Origin: Bacteroidales bacterium
GTDB taxonomy: Bacteria > Bacteroidota > Bacteroidia > Bacteroidales > UBA932
Reading direction: 5' to 3'
Length of the DNA stretch: 32,410 bases
Assembly: GCA_017626355.1 (NCBI GenBank)
Contig: JAGAIY010000021.1
Span: forward strand, 1 to 32,410
Positions 1 to 7,408 of this stretch are shown one piece after another (position 1 is the first letter of the stretch; the number at the start of each line of letters is the position of its first letter). A model generated the notes under the pieces. The model had not been told where the DNA came from and did not search any database. It worked only from the letters and a program-made list of their open reading frames with translations. The position numbers were made by a program, and so were the translations under genes.

Positions 1-116
1 ATATACTAGTATATAATATCTATACAGCAACCTGCCCCACCCCAAGATAATCTCGCAAAAGATTGATAATTTTCGGATTTGGGGAGGAGAGATTCCGGCG
101 TTGGTATTCTGTTTGT

Positions 117-147
117 GTTGATGGTGCGATAAAAATGGCTATCTTTG
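117..147 (+). promoter_or_regulatory. Bacteroidetes-type promoter upstream of small secreted protein
   Basis: A GTTG at 117-120 is followed, after 19 bp, by TATCTTTG at 140-147. This matches the Bacteroidetes sigma-ABfr pattern (TTTG/TTG at -33, TAnnTTTG at -7). Transcription would start near 152-154, only a few bases before the ATG at 157, so the message would be nearly leaderless. Confidence 0.6.
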
Positions 148-156
148 CCTTCCGAA

Positions 157-537
157 ATGAAAGGTGTACTTAAATATCTGTTTCCGGTCATAGCGGTTCT
201 TGCCTTCTGGAACTGTATGGGTGCGTCTGCGTCCGCTGTTACAGAAGATGAGTCTTCTGCCGTTTCGCTTGAATATGCGGCTTACCAGACAGATATTTCA
301 GAAACCAGATCAGAGCTTTGCCTTCCACGTCAGGTTTCGTTTGCGAACTCACAACGGGTGCAGACAACCGTACAAAGGACTGCCGGTGCCGGCAGAAACA
401 ACATCGAGTTCACGAAGTCCGGCAAGGTCATCAATGCTGACATCAGATATTTCACACAAAGAAAATCAATATTAATACATTCTTCTCTGATAGAGCCCGC
501 CCTTAAACTGCTCTATCTCTGCAAACTTATCATTTAG
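157..537 (+). CDS. Small conserved secreted protein, function unknown
   Basis: This encodes 126 residues from the ATG at 157. A TTG start 12 bases upstream is possible, but it overlaps the promoter -7 element. The N-terminus (MKGVLKYLFPVIAVLAFW) is a hydrophobic signal peptide or anchor. The mature part has a polar C-terminal half with an RNNIEFTKSGKVIN stretch and ends in the hydrophobic LYLCKLII. From memory, Bacteroidales genomes contain short proteins of unknown function with a similar C-terminal half (RNN-EF-KSGKVIN), so I regard it as a real gene. That recollection was not checked by a search. The gene stands alone with its own promoter and no clear partner. No enzymatic motif is visible. 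Confidence 0.6.
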   Translation: MKGVLKYLFPVIAVLAFWNCMGASASAVTEDESSAVSLEYAAYQTDISETRSELCLPRQVSFANSQRVQTTVQRTAGAGRNNIEFTKSGKVINADIRYFTQRKSILIHSSLIEPALKLLYLCKLII

Positions 538-629
538 GATCAAGCACACAAATCTTTATGGCGACATTTTCCAGTCAAGGAAGATGCCGTCATCGGTGCC
601 GTATATTCTCTTCTGTACGGCCACGGTGT

Positions 630-649
630 CCTGTCAGCCGGATGACAGG
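630..649. terminator. Short hairpin between genes, possible weak terminator
   Basis: CCTGTCA (630-636) and TGACAGG (643-649) form a perfect 7-bp stem with a 6-nt loop. No T-tract follows, so it could equally be a leader structure of the downstream transporter operon. Confidence 0.3.
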
Positions 650-686
650 CTCAAGACTCAACATATAAACTTCTAAATGATAAAAA

Positions 687-1133
687 ATGGAAAAGACATT
701 CATCAGAGTACGCTCTGCCAAAGACATAACTATATTCGCATCCCTCATCATTCTCGGTTCCGTCCTTGTCGCACTCCCTACCGGTGCAGGCATAAACATC
801 GCCGGCTTCTTTATGATTTTTGCAGGAATAATCCTGGCTCTCATGCTCAAGACAGGTTATAAAGACATGGAAACAAACGAAAGATATCAGAAAAAGGAAC
901 ACTATTTCCAGCAGGCCGCCAAGCCTGAAATATCTTCGGCATTGGAATCCAGACCTGGATCCATCGATCTGACACAGGCGAACAAAGGCAATGCCGTGAA
1001 GTTGGACATCTTTTACAACATGGAAGCAGGTAAGGCATACGTGCAGCTTTTCGAATACATACCATACAGATATGAACCTTGTTCAAAAGTGTATGAGCAC
1101 GAAATATCCAAGGTTGAAAAGCTGATAAAATAA
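687..1133 (+). CDS. Two-TM membrane protein of unknown function
   Basis: This is a 148-residue protein with two predicted membrane helices near the N-terminus, roughly residues 13-33 and 37-55. A hydrophilic cytosolic or periplasmic tail of about 90 residues follows, containing a short aromatic stretch (YVQLFEYIPYRYEP). No family is recognised. It ends 2 nt before the ATG of the Na+/Ca2+ exchanger gene, so the two are very probably co-transcribed and perhaps translationally coupled. That suggests an accessory role in ion transport, but this rests only on position. The ATG at 687 is preceded by an A-rich stretch rather than a Shine-Dalgarno, as is common in this phylum. Confidence 0.7.
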   Translation: MEKTFIRVRSAKDITIFASLIILGSVLVALPTGAGINIAGFFMIFAGIILALMLKTGYKDMETNERYQKKEHYFQQAAKPEISSALESRPGSIDLTQANKGNAVKLDIFYNMEAGKAYVQLFEYIPYRYEPCSKVYEHEISKVEKLIK

Positions 1134-1135
1134 CT

Positions 1136-2089
1136 ATGGAATACATAATCCTGATAGCAGCACTGGCAGGCATTGTCTTCGGCGCAGACTTTCTTGTGGC
1201 CGGAGCAGTGTCCATCGCCAGGAAATTCAAGGTTTCCGACTTTGTAATAGGTGCGGCGATAGTAGGAGTCGGCACATCCATGCCTGAACTGGTAGTAAGT
1301 TTCATCGGAGCGCTGAACGGTAATCCGGATGTGGCAATCGGAAATGTCGTCGGTTCCAATATCTTCAATGTCCTCGGTATCCTCGGACTGACCGCCCTGT
1401 TCTTTCCTATAGCGGTAAGCAGGAGCAACATGAAGTTTGAGCTTCCCGTATGCATCGGCGTATCTTTCCTTCTTACCTTATTGGTTTTCAACTTCTTCTG
1501 CGGAGGAGCGCCGGCAATAAGCCGTCCGGACGGAATGGTACTTCTGGTATGCTTCGGTCTATTCATGTGGTATTCGTTCTACCGCGACCGCAAATCTGCT
1601 AAGAAAGCCGGTACCGTTCCTGCGGAAGAGGATAAGACACCGCTATGGCTGGCTGCGGTGAAAGTTGTCGGAGGACTGGCGATACTTATAACCAGCTGCG
1701 ACTTCTTTGTGGACAACGCTGTGCTCATAGCCAAATCTTTCGGAGTAAACGATGCCTTCATCTCACTTACTCTCATCGCCTGCGGCACATCGCTTCCGGT
1801 ACTTGCAGCCTCCATCGCTGCCGCACTGAAGAAAAACACTCAGCTGGCACTTGGCAATGTCATAGGCTCCAACATATTCAACATTACCTGGATTCTGGGC
1901 CTCAGTTCTCAGGTGATGCCTCTCAATTCTTCAGGAATCACTGCAGTTGACTATTGCGTGATGATAGCAGCAGCAATCATTCCGATGATTCTGGGTATCA
2001 AGGGCAAAATCGGACGATGGTCAGGAGCCATGCTGTTCGTATGTTTTGTAGCATACAACTGGTATCTGATTACTAATCAAATCGCTTAA
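1136..2089 (+). CDS. CaCA family Na+/Ca2+ exchanger (YrbG-like)
   Basis: This 317-residue inner-membrane antiporter shows the two inverted alpha-repeats that define the CaCA superfamily. The first has GVGTSMPELVVS and GNVVGSNIFNVLG. The second has ACGTSLPVLAASI and GNVIGSNIFNITW. In this family the repeats form the ion-binding centre and exchange Na+ (or K+/H+) for Ca2+. One difference is visible: the first repeat carries the usual acidic residue (PE) while the second has PVLAAS, so the second canonical Glu is replaced by Val. This may change ion specificity. Length fits bacterial YrbG-type proteins (about 310-330). It lies 2 nt after the two-TM protein gene and 2 nt before the Na/Pi cotransporter, which indicates one operon. 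Confidence 0.88.
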   Translation: MEYIILIAALAGIVFGADFLVAGAVSIARKFKVSDFVIGAAIVGVGTSMPELVVSFIGALNGNPDVAIGNVVGSNIFNVLGILGLTALFFPIAVSRSNMKFELPVCIGVSFLLTLLVFNFFCGGAPAISRPDGMVLLVCFGLFMWYSFYRDRKSAKKAGTVPAEEDKTPLWLAAVKVVGGLAILITSCDFFVDNAVLIAKSFGVNDAFISLTLIACGTSLPVLAASIAAALKKNTQLALGNVIGSNIFNITWILGLSSQVMPLNSSGITAVDYCVMIAAAIIPMILGIKGKIGRWSGAMLFVCFVAYNWYLITNQIA

Positions 2090-2091
2090 AT

Positions 2092-3822
2092 ATGGGAATT
2101 CTTCAGATTTTCACGCTTCTGGGCGCATTGGGTATGTTCCTTTATGGAATGAACCAGATGAGTTCAGGCTTGCAGAAAGCCGCCGGTGACAGACTCCGCG
2201 GTCTTCTTTCTGCGATGACTTCCAATCCGTTCAAGGGTGTGCTCACCGGATTGGGCATCACCTCGGTGATCCAGTCATCGTCTGCCACTACTGTAATGGT
2301 GGTAAGTTTCGTGAATGCCGGCCTGCTGACCCTGGCTCAGGCCATAGGTGTCATCATGGGAGCCAATATCGGTACCACCGTGACCGCATGGCTCGTTTCA
2401 TGGCTTGGCTTCAAGGCGGACATTTCAATTCTTGCTGTTCCGCTCATGCTCCTCGGTTTCCTTTTTTCAAATTCAAAGAGGAACCAGCGTCAGAACATCG
2501 GCGAGCTCATTGTAGGCTTCTGCCTTCTCTTCCTCGGTCTGTCGTTCATGAAGGAATCCGTTCCGGATCTGAACGAGACGCCTCAGGTTCTTGAGTTCGT
2601 AAGGTCATGGGCCGGACACGGCTTCGGTTCTGTGCTTATTTTCCTTGTATTCGGTACAGTCCTTACACTCGTCCTGCAGTCTTCGTCAGCAACGATGGCC
2701 ATTACCCTGATCATGCTCAGCATGGGCTTCATTCCGTTCAACATGGCCTGCGCCATGGTATTGGGTGAGAATATCGGTACTACCATCACAGCAAACATAG
2801 CAGCATCGGTGGGAAATACCCAGGCTAAAAGGGCTGCGATGTCTCATACGATATTCAACGTGTTCGGTGTGATATGGGCATTGATATTCTTCCGTCCGTT
2901 CCTTGGTCTGGTCGGAAAGATTATCGAGATGTTCGGTTTGCCGAATCCTGCTGCCGAAGGCTTTGCAGTCAGCGGACAGAATACTCCAGATGCGACAGCG
3001 GCCCTGTACGGACTCTCAATGCTCCATACTCTTTTCAACACCATCAACACATTTATACTGATATGGTTCACCAAGTTCATCGAAAAGGCTGTAGTATGGA
3101 TCATCAAGGCTCCGAAGAATCAGGAAAACGAAGTCTTCAGGCTCAAATACATCTCTGCCGGCCCTCTCGCCACTCCGGAACTTGCGACTCAGCAGGCCTT
3201 TGATGAAATCATCCATTTCGCTCAGATTTCCAGAAACGGACTGGGATATGCACGGGCTGCAATCAAGGAAACGGATTCGGACAAATTAGAGGAACTTCGC
3301 TCCAAACTGGTCAAATATGAAGAGATTTCCGACCGTATAGAGTATGAGATCGCGACTTTCCTGAATGCAGTTTCCGCAGGGGACATCAGCACAGAGACTT
3401 CGTCAAGAATCAAGGCTATGTACAAGATAATCGGAGAGCTGGAATCTCTTGGCGACTCCGGAGAAGCAATAAGCCGCATTCTTTCACGAAAGGATATCCA
3501 CAAGAAGACATTCAGTCCGGATATGATCAAGAAACTGGAAGATATGGCAGAAGCAGTGGATCATGCTTACGATGCAATGATCTACAATCTGAACGCAGCG
3601 TACAAGGACGAACTCACGGAGATTTCCAATGCATACAATGCTGAAGACCGCATAAACAACCTTAGGAACAATCTAAGGGATTCGGAAATAGAAGACATCG
3701 AAAGCAGCCAGAAAAACTACCAGACCAGCGTTTACTATATGGATATAGTCAACGAATTTGAAAAGATGGGAGACTTCATGATCAACATTTCCCAGTCACT
3801 TGAAAAAACTTTCATAAAATAA
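2092..3822 (+). CDS. Na/Pi cotransporter family protein with C-terminal PhoU-like domain
   Basis: This 576-residue protein belongs to the NptA/YjbB group. The membrane part (about residues 1-340) carries two Na_Pi_cotrans repeats, each with the hallmark QSSSAT motif (near residues 63 and 200), followed by GANIGTT and GENIGTT. The C-terminal part (about 370-576) is highly charged and alpha-helical, as in PhoU-like regulatory domains fused to this transporter. The family moves phosphate with sodium across the inner membrane, and YjbB-type members can export phosphate. It is the last gene of the run with the CaCA exchanger (2-nt gap) and is followed by a strong hairpin. Co-expression of two Na+-linked transporters suggests joint control of sodium, calcium and phosphate, which is inference. 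Confidence 0.92.
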   Translation: MGILQIFTLLGALGMFLYGMNQMSSGLQKAAGDRLRGLLSAMTSNPFKGVLTGLGITSVIQSSSATTVMVVSFVNAGLLTLAQAIGVIMGANIGTTVTAWLVSWLGFKADISILAVPLMLLGFLFSNSKRNQRQNIGELIVGFCLLFLGLSFMKESVPDLNETPQVLEFVRSWAGHGFGSVLIFLVFGTVLTLVLQSSSATMAITLIMLSMGFIPFNMACAMVLGENIGTTITANIAASVGNTQAKRAAMSHTIFNVFGVIWALIFFRPFLGLVGKIIEMFGLPNPAAEGFAVSGQNTPDATAALYGLSMLHTLFNTINTFILIWFTKFIEKAVVWIIKAPKNQENEVFRLKYISAGPLATPELATQQAFDEIIHFAQISRNGLGYARAAIKETDSDKLEELRSKLVKYEEISDRIEYEIATFLNAVSAGDISTETSSRIKAMYKIIGELESLGDSGEAISRILSRKDIHKKTFSPDMIKKLEDMAEAVDHAYDAMIYNLNAAYKDELTEISNAYNAEDRINNLRNNLRDSEIEDIESSQKNYQTSVYYMDIVNEFEKMGDFMINISQSLEKTFIK

Positions 3823-3830
3823 CCAATCAA

Positions 3831-3868
3831 ATCGCCCGACAGCGGAATGTTTCCGTCTGTCGGGCGAT
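3831..3868. terminator. Bidirectional terminator between convergent genes
   Basis: ATCGCCCGACAG-CGGAA (3831-3847) pairs with TTCCG-T-CTGTCGGGCGAT (3851-3868). This is a 17-bp GC-rich stem with one bulged T and a 3-nt loop. It sits between the Na/Pi gene (+) and the deaminase (-), and the flanks are only moderately T-rich on either side. Confidence 0.75.
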
Positions 3869-3879
3869 GTTCTTTATAC

Positions 3880-4359
3880 TTAATACTCGATCTTGTCCTC
3901 CTTGTCTCTCCATCTGATGAAAGGGACAAGAGCTTCCTTCTCCAGAGTTCTCTCTATCGGAAGGGCACGTCTGTTCTTGGCCAGGGCAAGTTCATCATAA
4001 ATGAACTTATCGCTGAAATTGACTTCCGCTGCATCTTCCGCACTGGCTCCATAGACGATTCTGCTGATTCCGGCCCAATAAATGGCACCGAGGCACATCG
4101 GGCATGGCTCGCATGAAGAATATATGGTATATCCTTTCAAGGAGAATGTTCCCACGCTTGCACATGCCGCACGTATTGCATTAACCTCCGCATGGGCTGT
4201 CGGATCGGAAGACTTGGTGACCGTATTGTTTCCGACGCAGACCAGCTCCCCGTCAGGAGATACTATGGCAGCACCGAAAGGGCCTCCACCGTTGTCGACA
4301 CTTTCAACCGCCTTGTCTATCGCAATCTGAAGAAAAACTTTATCTCTATCCTGTATCAT
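3880..4359 (-). CDS. guaD: Guanine deaminase, cytidine-deaminase-fold type
   Basis: This 159-residue zinc hydrolase probably converts guanine to xanthine in purine salvage or catabolism. The catalytic signature is complete: HAE at residues 56-58 (zinc His and proton-shuttle Glu) and PCPMC with zinc Cys86 and Cys89. The context SCEPCPMCLGAIYWA, the FIYDEL segment and the short C-terminus ending in EY closely resemble Bacillus GuaD. These features favour guanine deaminase over the tRNA adenosine deaminase TadA. The gene is monocistronic, with its own promoter overlapping the end of the upstream lipoprotein gene, and is convergent with the Na/Pi operon. The ATG at 4359 is the only plausible start. 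Confidence 0.85.
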   Translation of the reverse strand: MIQDRDKVFLQIAIDKAVESVDNGGGPFGAAIVSPDGELVCVGNNTVTKSSDPTAHAEVNAIRAACASVGTFSLKGYTIYSSCEPCPMCLGAIYWAGISRIVYGASAEDAAEVNFSDKFIYDELALAKNRRALPIERTLEKEALVPFIRWRDKEDKIEY

Positions 4360-4385
4360 AATCCCGTTTTTTTACACATTATCCA

Positions 4386-4416
4386 CAAACTTACGAAACT
4401 TTACTCCAAATTCCAA
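4386..4416 (-). promoter_or_regulatory. Promoter of the guanine deaminase gene
   Basis: On the minus strand, TTGG (4416-4413) is followed after 19 bp by TAAGTTTG (4393-4386), a good TAnnTTTG -7 element. It overlaps the 3' end of the lipoprotein gene and gives a leader of about 20 nt. Confidence 0.5.
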
Positions 4417-4811
4417 GGGGAAAGCCTGTCTAAAGAGATTGCAGACGGGTATGACATAAGGTCGGAACGCCAAAGAAGGAAGAGAGTGTCACCGCTTCTA
4501 TGCGCTTCAACAAATGAGATACGGGTTCCGTCGATGACGGGTTCGAGGCCGGTCAAGACAGCGACATGATCATCGCTGGCATATGTTCCATGCGCGATTA
4601 TCCTCCCACCGTCCTTGACGGTGATCTTGTTGTCGCACAGGAACTCTACAGTGAGTTCACCCGTATGAAAGATGCCGAGGGGGTCAGGAGTCGATTTCCA
4701 CAAGGTTCTGTAGAATTCGTCGCCGGGAGCATCGTAGATGCATGAAGTTACAGAGAATGCTGCCGCCATAAGGGAGACAATGGCTATACAGCTGATAATC
4801 AAACGTTTCAT
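4401..4811 (-). CDS. Small lipoprotein of unknown function
   Basis: This 136-residue protein has a lipoprotein signal peptide (MKRLIISCIAIVSLMAAAFS) and a lipobox ending in VTSC at residue 24. The mature domain is about 110 residues with alternating hydrophobic and polar residues (GELTVEFLCDNKITVKDGG, then HGTYASDD). This resembles the small beta-sandwich or barrel lipoproteins of Bacteroidales that carry lipocalin-like folds. No named domain is recognised with certainty. It lies downstream of DUF368, separated by a hairpin, so it may be transcribed by read-through or from its own promoter. Confidence 0.7.
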   Translation of the reverse strand: MKRLIISCIAIVSLMAAAFSVTSCIYDAPGDEFYRTLWKSTPDPLGIFHTGELTVEFLCDNKITVKDGGRIIAHGTYASDDHVAVLTGLEPVIDGTRISFVEAHRSGDTLFLLWRSDLMSYPSAISLDRLSPWNLE

Positions 4812-4814
4812 AAT

Positions 4815-4844
4815 GCAGTCTGTTAAAGTTCGTCAACAGACCGC
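4815..4844. terminator. Hairpin between DUF368 and lipoprotein genes
   Basis: GCAGTCTGTT (4815-4824) and AACAGACCGC (4835-4844) form a 10-bp stem with one mismatch and a 10-nt loop. It lies just after the DUF368 stop codon on the minus strand and may end or attenuate that transcript. It has no clear T-tract. Confidence 0.45.
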
Positions 4845-4854
4845 ATCTCAATGA

Positions 4855-5796
4855 TTATGCCGCTTTACGCTTGCTGAGCATCTTTCCGACAATCTCGATT
4901 CCTGTAACAAGACTGAAGCCTATCACCGCAAACAGAATGGCGCTTCCCACCTGCATATCGATCTGGAGGGAAGCCTCCGCAACAGATGCAGCATCAGGGA
5001 ACTGAGCCCTGACAATAGCTGCCTTGTCACTCCATGGCCATACCTTGACAAGCGAACCGATAATGAAACCTGCAAGAGTTATAAGAGTCTCCTTATGGAA
5101 ACGTCCAAGCAGCCAGTGAAGGAAACGGGAAAAGGTCAGGATTCCGCAAACCGCGCCCACTGCAAAGACGCCGAGGACAACGATGCTCTCCCCTACCGCC
5201 TGTCCTGAGGTGAGACCGGAGATGGCTCCCATTATATACTGATATTTACCCAGGATAAGCAAGATGAAGCTGCCCGAGATTCCCGGAAGGATCATGGCGC
5301 AGATAGCGATGGCTCCGCTCAGGAATATGAACCAGAGCGCATCAGGAGTCGTAGTCGGAGAAAGCGTACAGATAGTCACACCAAGGAAAACTCCGAATAT
5401 GAGGAACAGCACCGCCTTAAGGTTCCAGCCCTCTATACCCCTGAGAATGAATATGGAAGAAGCGACGATAAGGCCGAAGAAAAAGGCCCATGTCTGGATC
5501 GGATGATGCTCGAGAAGATATTGCATGAGACCGGCAATCGTAAGGACGCTTATAAGGATGCCGCAGAAAAGGCTGACCAGAAAGCTTCCGTTGATATGTT
5601 TCCAGAATTCCTTGAACTTTCCGGTGAAGAACAGCTTCACAGCTGTAGCGTCTATCGCATTGATAGAACCCAACAGATCATCGTAAATACCTGTTATGAA
5701 GGCAATTGTACCGCCTGAAACACCAGGTATGACATCTGCGGCGCCCATGCATGCGCCTTTGACGGCAACCATTATGTAATCTATAATTCTTCTCAT
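4855..5796 (-). CDS. DUF368 membrane protein, undecaprenyl-phosphate translocase (PopT) family
   Basis: This 313-residue polytopic inner-membrane protein carries the DUF368 signature GAADVIPGVSGGT near residues 18-30 and a second repeat-like motif, MILPGISGSF, near residue 167. The DUF368 family (PopT) was identified alongside DedA proteins as recycling undecaprenyl phosphate to the cytoplasmic face of the membrane for peptidoglycan and glycan synthesis. Length is normal for the family. Its ATG overlaps the stop of the DUF6913 gene by 4 nt (ATGA), so translation is likely coupled. It is the third gene of the adenosine kinase-DUF6913-DUF368 unit. Confidence 0.88.
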   Translation of the reverse strand: MRRIIDYIMVAVKGACMGAADVIPGVSGGTIAFITGIYDDLLGSINAIDATAVKLFFTGKFKEFWKHINGSFLVSLFCGILISVLTIAGLMQYLLEHHPIQTWAFFFGLIVASSIFILRGIEGWNLKAVLFLIFGVFLGVTICTLSPTTTPDALWFIFLSGAIAICAMILPGISGSFILLILGKYQYIMGAISGLTSGQAVGESIVVLGVFAVGAVCGILTFSRFLHWLLGRFHKETLITLAGFIIGSLVKVWPWSDKAAIVRAQFPDAASVAEASLQIDMQVGSAILFAVIGFSLVTGIEIVGKMLSKRKAA

Positions 5797-6332
5797 CTTA
5801 TCTTATTTAAAAAATCTTTTATTGCATTGAATATCTTAAGCGAATCGGATCTCAGCTCTGCGGTTTCATTTCCCGTAACCACCATATCGAAGGCATGCCC
5901 CTCATAGCCCCTGCGGCCTATCTTGAAGCGCGCCTTTGTGCATTTGCAAAGGAAATCCACAGGATAGTCCATACTGTCTATCATTGAGATGAACAGGTCA
6001 CTCTGCTCATCGATGAGCGGAGCCACCTTCTTCAGATCGGGAGTATCCAGCCAGTCCAGCTCCTTCTTCAGGATAGTGGTCTGTATGCTGGTAAGAAGCA
6101 GTTCATCCTTTCCAAGCTTACGGAAATCGAAGAAATAAATATTCACCTTGGCATTGATGCTCCTGCCCCATGCGAGAATCTCCTGCCTCAAGGCATCAAA
6201 GCCGGGTTCCTCTACATCGACAAGCACATTGACCACAGAGACATCAGACATAGGTATGAAACCGGTCTGCACATCACTTGCGTACTTCTTCAGCTTCCTT
6301 CTGCGAAATATATCCTTAACTGATTCTATCAT
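5793..6332 (-). CDS. DUF6913 family protein
   Basis: This 179-residue soluble protein has no signal peptide and a basic N-terminus (FRRRKLKKYA). It resembles the Bacteroidetes DUF6913 family, whose function is unknown to me. The sequence alternates hydrophobic strands (VVNVLVDVEE, VNIYFFDF, SDLFISMID) with helices in a Rossmann-like order. It ends with a conserved block (CTKARFKIGRRGYEG) that may contact a ligand. It overlaps both neighbours by 4 nt, the adenosine kinase upstream and DUF368 downstream. The coupling suggests a fixed stoichiometry, but no shared pathway is obvious. Confidence 0.75.
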   Translation of the reverse strand: MIESVKDIFRRRKLKKYASDVQTGFIPMSDVSVVNVLVDVEEPGFDALRQEILAWGRSINAKVNIYFFDFRKLGKDELLLTSIQTTILKKELDWLDTPDLKKVAPLIDEQSDLFISMIDSMDYPVDFLCKCTKARFKIGRRGYEGHAFDMVVTGNETAELRSDSLKIFNAIKDFLNKIR

Positions 6333-7324
6333 TTCGAGTTGGCTGCAATAAGTTCACGGATTTCAGCCTTTGCCGCCTTCCAGCGAGGGATGTCTATCTT
6401 TGTTCCGATGACCTCCACGACCTTTGCGGCTATGATCGAGCCGACCTCTCCGCAGACCCTCAGCGGCATTCCGAGAGAGTAGGCATATATGAAGCCGGCC
6501 GCGTAGGTGTCTCCGGCTCCCGTCGCGTCAACAGGAGTCGCAGGCCATGCTTCGATGAAATGGAACTCGTCGCCGCTCTTGACCATAGAACCGTCCTTGC
6601 CGACCTTCACCACAGCGATCTCGCACTGAGCGGCAATCTCATCGAGAGCCTCACGCGGCTGCTTTCCGGTGAATGCCATGGCCTCGGTCTCGTTCGCGAA
6701 CACGATATCCACGTAATTTTCGACGATATCGTGAAGAAAGGCATAGTTGGACTCCACGACATTGTAAGAAGCCATATCGATGGAAATCTTGCATCCTGCC
6801 GCTTTCGCGAGCTCGACAGCCCTACGCATAAGTGCCTGATTCTGCACAAGATAACCCTCAATATGAAAATAATCATAACCTTCGAAATATTCCGGCTTCA
6901 GATCCTCCGGCACAAGTTCAAGGGCCGCGCCGAGATACACGGCGAAGGTCCTTTCCGCATTCGGAGCCGTGATGAAGACCATAGAACGACCAGAAGACAG
7001 AGAGCCTTTCATAAGCATGGATCTGATGCCGTACTGAGCCTGATCGCTCTTGAAGAGATGGCCCAGATCATCATCACCGACCTTGCCGATAAATCCGGAC
7101 TCCATACCGAAGATTGCAGTACCGGTAATCGTATTGGCAGCCGAGCCTCCTGCCACAAGCTGCACTCCCATAGGCCTGAGAGTCTGCCAGATCTTGTCGC
7201 CCGTCTCCATATCGACATGCTGCATGCTGCCTCGCGGAAGATGGAACTCCTTGAGGAACTTGTCATCCGGAAGGACGGCAAGAATGTCCGTAAGTGCGTT
7301 TCCTATACCTAAAATTGACGCCAT
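6329..7324 (-). CDS. PfkB-family sugar/nucleoside kinase, probable adenosine kinase
   Basis: This 331-residue ribokinase-superfamily enzyme opens with the substrate-binding ILGIGNALTDIL strand, has AGGSAANT near residue 58, and carries the PfkB signature DATGAGDTYAAGF near residue 264. The Asp of GAGD is the catalytic base. Close relatives in Bacteroidales are usually annotated as adenosine kinase. Exact substrate (adenosine, another nucleoside or ribose) cannot be fixed from motifs. It is the first gene of a three-gene unit with 4-nt overlaps and is divergent from the flippase-like gene at 7409, with an 84-bp shared intergenic region containing a -7 element for each direction. Confidence 0.85.
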   Translation of the reverse strand: MASILGIGNALTDILAVLPDDKFLKEFHLPRGSMQHVDMETGDKIWQTLRPMGVQLVAGGSAANTITGTAIFGMESGFIGKVGDDDLGHLFKSDQAQYGIRSMLMKGSLSSGRSMVFITAPNAERTFAVYLGAALELVPEDLKPEYFEGYDYFHIEGYLVQNQALMRRAVELAKAAGCKISIDMASYNVVESNYAFLHDIVENYVDIVFANETEAMAFTGKQPREALDEIAAQCEIAVVKVGKDGSMVKSGDEFHFIEAWPATPVDATGAGDTYAAGFIYAYSLGMPLRVCGEVGSIIAAKVVEVIGTKIDIPRWKAAKAEIRELIAANSK

Positions 7325-7350
7325 AGCTTATGATTATCTGTTAAAACATG

Positions 7351-7379
7351 CAAAGTTAGAAAATTATTGGATAAATTTG
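7351..7379. promoter_or_regulatory. Divergent pair of -7 elements
   Basis: TAACTTTG on the minus strand (7358-7351) serves the adenosine kinase unit. TAAATTTG on the plus strand (7372-7379) serves the gene at 7409. The elements are only 13 bp apart, so the two polymerases would compete. A clear -33 box is not visible for either direction. Confidence 0.5.
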
Positions 7380-7408
7380 CGGCCTGAATTGCTTGCGTTG
7401 GAGCTTAT

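Noticed and set aside
847-1566. 239-codon minus-strand frame across the exchanger region
   Set aside because: It is antisense to two clear plus-strand genes and shows no family motif. It is a shadow frame.
6560-7312. 250-codon plus-strand frame inside the adenosine kinase gene
   Set aside because: It is antisense to a gene with complete PfkB signatures, and its translation is His/Arg-rich without domain features.
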